Of a stretch of DNA of 5,316 bases, positions 1 through 5,316 are shown one piece after another; positions within the stretch are counted from its first letter, which is position 1; every line of letters begins with the position of its first letter. Position numbers and translations under genes: made by a program. Origin of the DNA: Eubacteriales bacterium (GTDB lineage Bacteria > Bacillota > Clostridia > Christensenellales > CAG-138); contig JAQVRG010000122.1 in the NCBI GenBank assembly GCA_028701165.1, positions 1-5,316 of the forward strand. The letters are read 5' to 3'. The notes under the pieces were generated by a model that saw only the letters and a program-made list of their open reading frames with translations, had not been told where the DNA came from and searched no databases.

Positions 1-2871
1 CGCGCATGCCCAGATTTGATCTATGTGAAGGATCGTGAATCCCGCTATGTTTGCTGTAGCCACGCTTTTGCAAGCCTTGCTGGCCTTGCCGGGGAAAAGG
101 ATGTGCGCGGCAAGAGCGATTACGATCTTGTCGAAAAGGACTATGCGGATCGATACCGGGCTATGGACGCGCAGGTTTTACAAACGGGCAGGGCTTGCGT
201 AGACTATGAAGAAAAGCTGCCCGAAAAAGGCGTTGCCGTAAGGTATGCTAGAACCTCCAAATATCCGATTGCCGACAGAGACGGGAACGTGGTGGGCATA
301 TACGGCGTTACGCGCGACGTTACGGAATACCGTGTCGCGTTTGAACGGCTCAAGCTGCTTACGGACAGCATCCCGGGCGGAATTGCGACGTATGCGTGTT
401 CCCCGGACGGGGTTAGTATCCTATATTTCAACGACGGCTTTTGCAAGCTCTTCGGGTTCACGCGCGAGGAATATGGAAAAAAGTGCGCCGTCGATCCCAT
501 CAGCATGGTTTTTCAAGAGGATCTCCCCGTCGTGCGGGCACAGATCGAGCGTATCATACGGGACGGCACGCCGGTGGACTGCTTGCATAGGGCGCATATA
601 ATGGGCGGCGGTTATAAATGGATTCGCCTCAAGGCTGTGATCGCCGAACGGCATGGCGGCACGGCGATCGTCAACGCGATGCTCGTTGACGTGACGGAGC
701 AGCAGGAGGCGACGGAGCGTTTGCGCGTAAGCGAGGAAGAACACCGCTTGGCGATGATACACAGCGGCAATATCATTTGCCGGTATTTAATTGCGGACGG
801 CTCTATATCCATGGCGCCGGAGGCCGCGGCGAAATTCGAAATCCCGCAGCGGCTTGAAAACGTGCCGGAGGAAGCGGTGCGGCTTGGCATGGTGGCGCCA
901 GAGAGCGTGGAAGCATACGCTGCCTTTTTTACGGAAATACGGCAAGGAAGCAAAACCGCGTCCGTCGTGTTCCAGCAAAGGACGACGGAGGGCTGGCGCT
1001 GGATGGAGGCTGACGCTTCCACGATTTTTTCGGCGGACGGTAAGCCTGTTTCAGCCGTGATATCCTTCCGCGACGTGACAGAGGAGCTGGAAAAGGAAGC
1101 CGTATATAAAAAATGGCAGCAGTCCCTGCGCGAAAAAGCGCCGGATTCCTATACGCTCTTCCGCTGCAATCTAAGCAAAGACACCTCCTTTGATACGGTC
1201 GAGGGCTCGCTTCTTTCCGTCAGCTTTTCCCCCAAGGCACGCACCTTTTCCGCGCGTACGGCGGAATACATGAGGCAGTTCGTGTTTGAAGAGGATCGGG
1301 AGCTGTACGCGGCTGCCCTGAATCCGGATACGCTGCTTGCCAACTACTATCGCGGCAAGCACGCGCAGACGCTGGAATACCGCGAAGCGCTGCCGGGCGG
1401 CGTTCGCTGGCTGCGGCTTAGCATTGAGCTTGTGGAATATCCCAGCTCCACGGATGTGGAAGCGTACCTTATGTATGAGGATATTGACCGAACCAAGAAA
1501 GCGGAGCTGCACACGCAGGCGCTCGCGCAGAACGATCCGCTGACGGGCGTTTTGAACCGGCAGACTTTCGCCGACAAGATAGACCGCCTGCTTGAGGAGG
1601 CCGCGCCGGAACCGCTAATCGCGCTGCTGATGCTGGATCTGGACGGGTTCAAGCTGATCAACGACAGCTTCGGTCACGAGGTGGGCGACAGCACGCTCAT
1701 CGACGCGGCGCAGACGCTGCGCTCCGTTGTGCGTCACGGCGATTTGGTCGGCAGACTGGGCGGCGACGAATTTATCGTCTGCTTAAACGGCATACAAAAC
1801 AGGACGGATGCGGCGCGGAAAGCCAAGCAGATCTGCAACGCGCTTCGCAGAGCCTTTTCCGCAGAGATACAGCTTTCGGCGAGCATAGGCGTCGCCGTTT
1901 ATCCGTATGACGGCGACGATTTTGCTTCGCTGTATCATAAGGCGGATCTCGCGCTGTATCATGTGAAGGCGACCGGCAAGGACAACTATATCTTCTATGA
2001 CGAAAGGATGGAAGGCGAGAAGCCGCAGTCGGCCGGCGGAGCGGACACGTCCGCGCAAACGCCAGCGCTTGCGCGGCTTAAGCACAGGATGCTGATCGTA
2101 GAGGACAACAAAGCCAACAGCGAAATGCTATCCCGTCTTTTCAAGGATGAATTCATCATCGATACCGCCGAGGACGGCAATGCGGCTTTGCTTCGCCTGC
2201 GCCGCTATGGTACGGGGATATCCGTCGTGCTGCTCGATCTTATCCTGCCCGGTATAGACGGCTTTGCGGTGCTGGAAAAAATGCGTGCGCACCCAGAGCT
2301 GCAGACCATTCCCGTCATCGTTGTCAGCGGCATGGACGAACGGGAAACAAGCCTGCGCGCGATCAAATACGGGGCGTCCGATTTTGTTACGAAACCGATA
2401 GATACGGAGATCTTGCGCTTGCGCGTACGGTCGGCGCTCAGTAAGGCTGAGAATGAGCGGCTGCGCGCCCAAAATAATTATTTGGCGCTGCAAATGAACG
2501 AGATCGCGCGCTGTCGTGCGGTGCTGGAGAACGAGGGCACGGCTATCGTGGAATACGACATGCCCAACGAGATGTTTACATACGACGCCTCGATATCGCG
2601 GCATTTGGCCGGTGCTTTTGACGAGCGTCCTCTGTGGCAGATCTTTCTTGCGGATAAAGTCGCGGACGCAGAAACGATCATGCGCCTGCAGGAGCTTGTG
2701 CACAGTGTGCTCAAGGATGAGATGAAGAACAGCGCAAGCTTAACGGTTATGCTCAAAACGCCGTCGGGTGCGCGGCGGCGGTTTATCTTTAGGGTCATAA
2801 AGCGTACGGACGAGGATCGCCTGGGCGATAAGGCGCTGCTGGCGTTTACGGATGCCATGCAATCGGAATAA
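1..2871 (+). CDS. Multi-PAS diguanylate cyclase with C-terminal receiver domain (PAS x4-GGDEF-REC-PAS-like), 5' partial
   Basis: This gene encodes a predicted cytoplasmic diguanylate cyclase (2 GTP to c-di-GMP). The frame is open from base 1 to the TAA at 2869-2871 (956 codons, numbered here from base 1). The first PAS domain is already under way at base 1, so the true start lies upstream. PAS-type domains cover about codons 1-112, 116-236, 241-365 and 368-505; each ends in the usual D-V-T-E-like exit motif (codons 106, 230, 358; variant D-I-D-R at 494). The last of these is divergent. The GGDEF domain spans about 508-670, with metal-binding D546 in DLDGFK, GGDEF at 587-591, and an intact inhibitory I-site RHGD at 578-581, five residues upstream. 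An EAL domain is absent. The REC domain spans about 696-813 with acidic E701/D702, phospho-acceptor D746, S776 and K798 all present. A short coiled coil (about 814-837) and a weak PAS-like domain (about 838-956) follow. No membrane segment is visible. REC after GGDEF reverses the PleD/WspR order. Domain calls are confident; the fourth and fifth PAS calls are less so. Confidence 0.93.
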   Translation, partial: RACPDLIYVKDRESRYVCCSHAFASLAGLAGEKDVRGKSDYDLVEKDYADRYRAMDAQVLQTGRACVDYEEKLPEKGVAVRYARTSKYPIADRDGNVVGIYGVTRDVTEYRVAFERLKLLTDSIPGGIATYACSPDGVSILYFNDGFCKLFGFTREEYGKKCAVDPISMVFQEDLPVVRAQIERIIRDGTPVDCLHRAHIMGGGYKWIRLKAVIAERHGGTAIVNAMLVDVTEQQEATERLRVSEEEHRLAMIHSGNIICRYLIADGSISMAPEAAAKFEIPQRLENVPEEAVRLGMVAPESVEAYAAFFTEIRQGSKTASVVFQQRTTEGWRWMEADASTIFSADGKPVSAVISFRDVTEELEKEAVYKKWQQSLREKAPDSYTLFRCNLSKDTSFDTVEGSLLSVSFSPKARTFSARTAEYMRQFVFEEDRELYAAALNPDTLLANYYRGKHAQTLEYREALPGGVRWLRLSIELVEYPSSTDVEAYLMYEDIDRTKKAELHTQALAQNDPLTGVLNRQTFADKIDRLLEEAAPEPLIALLMLDLDGFKLINDSFGHEVGDSTLIDAAQTLRSVVRHGDLVGRLGGDEFIVCLNGIQNRTDAARKAKQICNALRRAFSAEIQLSASIGVAVYPYDGDDFASLYHKADLALYHVKATGKDNYIFYDERMEGEKPQSAGGADTSAQTPALARLKHRMLIVEDNKANSEMLSRLFKDEFIIDTAEDGNAALLRLRRYGTGISVVLLDLILPGIDGFAVLEKMRAHPELQTIPVIVVSGMDERETSLRAIKYGASDFVTKPIDTEILRLRVRSALSKAENERLRAQNNYLALQMNEIARCRAVLENEGTAIVEYDMPNEMFTYDASISRHLAGAFDERPLWQIFLADKVADAETIMRLQELVHSVLKDEMKNSASLTVMLKTPSGARRRFIFRVIKRTDEDRLGDKALLAFTDAMQSE

Positions 2872-2873
2872 GC

Positions 2874-2890
2874 AGGAAACGGAGCGGGGA
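2874..2890 (+). promoter_or_regulatory. Ribosome binding site for the downstream histidine kinase
   Basis: The 19-base gap between the two genes is purine-rich. GGAG at 2881-2884 sits six bases before the ATG at 2891, a good Shine-Dalgarno spacing; a second AGGA at 2874-2877 is too far away to be preferred. This site fixes the start at 2891 rather than the in-frame ATG at 2909 (Met7), which has no comparable site and would remove the first HPt residues. The gap has no room for a promoter or terminator, so the two genes are probably co-transcribed and translated in series. Confidence 0.75.
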
Positions 2891-5316
2891 ATGGAAACGA
2901 CCCAATTCATGAAAGCGCTGGAAGCGTACGGCGCGGATATGAAAGGCATAAACGACCGCTTTATGGGCGACGTTGAGCTATACAGGGAATGCCTTGACGA
3001 GCTCATTGCCGATCCCCACTGCACGGCGCTGGAGGAAGCGGTGCAGGCAAAAACGTATACAAAAGCATTCGAGGCGGCGCACGCGCTTAAAGGTATTTCC
3101 GGCAACCTTGGCTTAACGCCCTATTATGACGCTGTGTGCGCGTTGGTGGAAGCGCTGCGTACAAAGCCGTATGGCGGTATTCATGAAAAATACGCACGCG
3201 TTTTTGCGGAGCAGCAGCGCTTGCGCACGCTGTTTTCGCCTGAAGACACATACAGTAAAGCGCCGGAGGAATCCGCCTCGCCGGATAACGATACGCCCAA
3301 GCCTATGGATACGCCGACGGAGAAAGAAAAAAAGACGCCGCGCAGACCTATGGCGCAGGCGAAATGGTTCATACCTGCCGTTGCGGCGGGTCTGCTGCTC
3401 CTTATTATCTTAATCGGCATAACGTTTACGAACTTCCTTCAAAACTATCAGACGAAGTCGGATATCGAAAGCGCGAGCCATCTGACGGAGATCAACCATC
3501 AGATTAAGCTTTATATAGAAGAAGAGATCAACAACGACTGGAAAAGCGCGTACAGCATAGCGCATTTTCTTGCGAGCGGCCGATTCGGCGGGGACGGCGA
3601 AGCGCTTGCCGCCTTTATCGCAAAGGCGCGGGATATTTGGGGCGTTTCCGATATCGTCGTGTATATGGAGGACGGAACCGCCATCGACGCATACGGCGCG
3701 ATGCCGGCAAACGAGCGTGCGCTTGAGATCGTACACCAGGCGAAGGCGAGAGGGGAGTATAGCACGGTTGAGGATTCCGCCGTCACCTACACGATCCCCA
3801 TAGACACAGAGCTGCGCGCCGACGGCGCTAAGGTCGCGGCGGTTTCCGTTATGCGGGACGTGGCTTCCTTTTTGGATAGGATGAAGTTTTCCTCCTTCGA
3901 CGGAACGGCATATGTCTATCTGACCCAAAAGGATGGCATTGTGGTCAGCCGCCTTACGCATGAGGACGCGCCCGCTGTGTACAACTTCATGTCGCTCTTG
4001 GAGGGACACGAGCTGGTTTGCATCAGCAAGGGGGACGATCATGCGCTGGGGCATATGCTTAGCGCCGATGAAACGCTTACCCATTTGCTGAAGATGCCTT
4101 CGGGCGATCTGTATGTCGTTTCAACGCCGATCAAGGCGCGTCAAACGGATATGCGTCTGTTTTATCTTGTGCCAGAGGCTGTCGTCAACAGGACGCTGAA
4201 CAGCTTTTCCTCTTATGTCGTCCATTTAAGCGTAGCCATGATCACGGTGTTTGCGGCGATCGCGTTATTCGCGTTCCTGTTCGTTTATAAAAGCAGCAAG
4301 CAGCGCTTTGATAAGGCGATCATGGCGCGCGAGCGCATGTTCGATCTGCTGGTCAAAAACACCAAAACGGCTTTCGGGCTTTTCGTTGTCAATCAGGAAA
4401 AGCCGGTTTATCTTTCCCCCAACGCACACAGCATTACCGGCGGGAACTCGCTGACGATCAGAAAAACCGACGCGGGTTACAGCATGGAAAGCGACAACGC
4501 GACAGAGACCGAGGCGATCAGATCGATCAACGCGGAAATACGGGATTGGGACGGGCAAAGCGAATTCAGAAGCGGTTATATTCTTAACGCCATGGCGCCG
4601 AAGACCTGCTATTACGCCATACAGCTAAGCCCGATTGACGAGAAGGGGACGGAATATGTCGGCATCGCGCAGGACGTTACGCAGCAATACGCCCGCGAGG
4701 AAATGCTCAAGGATACGATCGACATGGCGGAACGCGCGAACGCCGCGAAATCGCGGTTTTTATCCAATATGTCGCATGATATCCGTACGCCCATGAACGC
4801 CATCGTCAACATGACGAACTTTGCCATAGACAGCATAGACAATCCGAGACTGCAACGCGAATATTTGCAGACCATCCGCGAATCCTCCGATCATCTGCTG
4901 CGCCTGATCAACGACGTGCTGGATATGAGCCGGATCGAGAGCGGGCAAGCCATGATGGAATCCGAGCCCTTTGACGTTAAGGCGGAGCTTGTGAAGCTGG
5001 CGGACATCGTGCGTCCGCTGTGCGCGGCAAAGCAGCAAACCTTTCTTACGAATTTTGACGACGTGAAGACGACGGGCGTTTTAGGCGACCAGATCAAGTT
5101 TTCGCAGATTTTCATGAATCTTTTGAGCAATGCCATCAAATTCACGCCGGGGCGGGGCGCGATTCGCTTTACCGCTGCGGAAATCCCCTCCTTGCGCGAG
5201 GATATCGTCAATATCCGCTTTCTGGTTGAGGATAACGGAATCGGTATCCCGGAAAAGGATTTGCAGCTTATATTTGAGCCCTTTTCGCGCGCGGAGAGCA
5301 AGCGCGCGAACGATGT
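2891..5316 (+). CDS. Transmembrane sensor histidine kinase with N-terminal HPt domain (HPt-TM-dCache-TM-PAS-HisKA-HATPase), 3' partial
   Basis: This gene encodes a predicted membrane two-component kinase; 808 codons are visible and the frame is still open at the window end. Residues 1-115 form an HPt domain with phospho-acceptor H64 in HALKG, followed by GNLGL. Residues 116-157 are a charged Pro/Lys/Glu/Asp linker, probably disordered. TM1 is about 159-181 and TM2 about 443-466. The roughly 260 residues between them look like a double Cache sensor: two strand-turn-strand motifs, MEDGTAI (about 259-265) and QKDGIVV (about 346-352), match the paired PAS-like lobes of that fold. Residues 483-598 are a degenerate PAS ending in QDVTQQ, then a helix leads to HisKA with H629 in SHDIRTPMNAI. 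HATPase_c has its N box (N743, N747), G1 box DNGIGIP (781-787) and F box FEPF (795-798); the G2 box lies past the edge. The start at ATG 2891 is supported by GGAG six bases upstream. It lies 19 bases after a GGDEF-REC gene, a plausible phosphorelay partner. The ligand is unknown. A C-terminal REC is possible but not visible. Confidence 0.93.
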   Translation, partial: METTQFMKALEAYGADMKGINDRFMGDVELYRECLDELIADPHCTALEEAVQAKTYTKAFEAAHALKGISGNLGLTPYYDAVCALVEALRTKPYGGIHEKYARVFAEQQRLRTLFSPEDTYSKAPEESASPDNDTPKPMDTPTEKEKKTPRRPMAQAKWFIPAVAAGLLLLIILIGITFTNFLQNYQTKSDIESASHLTEINHQIKLYIEEEINNDWKSAYSIAHFLASGRFGGDGEALAAFIAKARDIWGVSDIVVYMEDGTAIDAYGAMPANERALEIVHQAKARGEYSTVEDSAVTYTIPIDTELRADGAKVAAVSVMRDVASFLDRMKFSSFDGTAYVYLTQKDGIVVSRLTHEDAPAVYNFMSLLEGHELVCISKGDDHALGHMLSADETLTHLLKMPSGDLYVVSTPIKARQTDMRLFYLVPEAVVNRTLNSFSSYVVHLSVAMITVFAAIALFAFLFVYKSSKQRFDKAIMARERMFDLLVKNTKTAFGLFVVNQEKPVYLSPNAHSITGGNSLTIRKTDAGYSMESDNATETEAIRSINAEIRDWDGQSEFRSGYILNAMAPKTCYYAIQLSPIDEKGTEYVGIAQDVTQQYAREEMLKDTIDMAERANAAKSRFLSNMSHDIRTPMNAIVNMTNFAIDSIDNPRLQREYLQTIRESSDHLLRLINDVLDMSRIESGQAMMESEPFDVKAELVKLADIVRPLCAAKQQTFLTNFDDVKTTGVLGDQIKFSQIFMNLLSNAIKFTPGRGAIRFTAAEIPSLREDIVNIRFLVEDNGIGIPEKDLQLIFEPFSRAESKRAND
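3319..3361 (+). other. Candidate -1 frameshift signal in the HPt-TM1 linker (speculative)
   Basis: The heptamer A AAA AAG lies at 3328-3334 in the zero-frame phase needed for -1 slippage (Glu146 third base, Lys147, Lys148). GGAG is at 3319-3322, five bases upstream. A hairpin follows at 3336-3361: eight G-C pairs (3336-3343 with 3353-3356 and 3358-3361), one bulged A at 3357 and a nine-base loop. A -1 shift reads 57 further codons to TAA at 3505-3507, giving a 205-residue soluble HPt protein without TM1. The same heptamer type is used in dnaX frameshifting. Against it: the one-base spacer to the hairpin is shorter than usual, the GGAG is closer than in dnaX, Lys-Lys codons are expected in such a linker, and the heptamer also occurs at 477-483 within a PAS domain. 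Confidence 0.2.

Noticed and set aside
16..18. TTG at 16 as the start codon of the first gene
   Set aside because: The frame is already open from base 1 and the residues before it (ending Pro-Asp-Leu-Ile-Tyr-Val-Lys-Asp) belong to the opening of a PAS domain. No ribosome site precedes it. The gene is treated as 5' truncated by the window.
477..483. Second A AAA AAG heptamer, in frame in the second PAS domain of gene 1
   Set aside because: It encodes Gly-Lys-Lys inside a folded domain, has only a four-pair inverted repeat nearby and no sensible alternative product. It is useful as a caution that the heptamer arises by chance here.
2128..2703. 191-residue open frame on the - strand opposite REC and the C-terminal domain
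   Set aside because: The forward frame encodes an intact receiver domain with all catalytic residues; the reverse translation shows no domain and no ribosome site was seen.
2872..2890. Possible terminator or promoter between the two genes
   Set aside because: The gap is only 19 bases, has no inverted repeat or T-run, and is fully accounted for by the ribosome binding site.
3126..3413. Arg-rich 95-residue + strand frame inside the HPt-linker region
   Set aside because: Its composition (long Arg/Lys runs) is typical of an out-of-frame reading of GC-rich coding DNA, and it overlaps the HPt and TM1 coding sequence.
3410..4084. 224-residue open frame on the - strand opposite the sensor domain
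   Set aside because: It lies wholly antisense to a well-supported sensor domain, has no recognisable motif, and is explained by GC-rich codon use (frequent GCG, CGC, GAC) that rarely gives reverse-strand stops.
5284..5310. Nine-base inverted repeat TTCGCGCGC / GCGCGCGAA with a nine-base loop
   Set aside because: It lies within the conserved stretch after the ATPase F box, where the codons for FSRAESKRAN are constrained; no U-tract follows, so it is not a terminator. Coincidence of GC-rich codons is the best explanation.

Overview
The window looks like chromosomal DNA from a moderately GC-rich member of the Bacillota (Clostridia, possibly an uncultured gut lineage). Three things suggest this: the H-box wording SHDIRTPMNAI in the kinase, the PAS/GGDEF style of the first gene, and a purine-rich Shine-Dalgarno-type ribosome site. 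The taxonomic call is an inference from protein style; no RNA gene or phylogenetic marker is present.

Layout: two large genes on the + strand fill almost the whole window, and both are cut by its edges. Positions 1-2871 hold the 3' part of a multi-PAS diguanylate cyclase: four PAS-type domains, then GGDEF, then a response-regulator receiver (REC), then a short coiled coil and a fifth PAS-like domain. A 19-base gap (2872-2890) carries a ribosome binding site and no visible terminator. Positions 2891-5316 hold the 5' part of a membrane histidine kinase with an uncommon order: an N-terminal cytoplasmic HPt domain, a charged Pro/Lys/Glu-rich linker, TM1, an extracytoplasmic double-Cache-like sensor, TM2, a degenerate PAS, HisKA and HATPase_c. 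The window ends inside the ATPase domain. There are no RNA genes, CRISPR arrays, insertion sequences or long repeats, and no stretch over 300 bases lacks a gene.

How they may work together: the pair contains every module of a His-Asp-His phosphorelay (HisKA kinase, REC with an intact phospho-Asp, HPt with an intact His), plus a c-di-GMP synthase with intact catalytic and feedback-inhibition motifs. The tight spacing suggests one transcript. The simplest model is that an extracellular cue sensed by the kinase sets the phosphorylation state of the cyclase's REC domain, and so c-di-GMP output, with the HPt domain relaying or draining phosphate. This wiring is inference. The kinase may also carry its own REC beyond the window end.

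The least expected local signal is in the HPt-to-TM1 linker: an in-frame A AAA AAG heptamer with a GGAG just upstream and a GC-rich hairpin just downstream. A -1 shift there would release a soluble HPt protein of 205 residues. It is reported as a speculative candidate.
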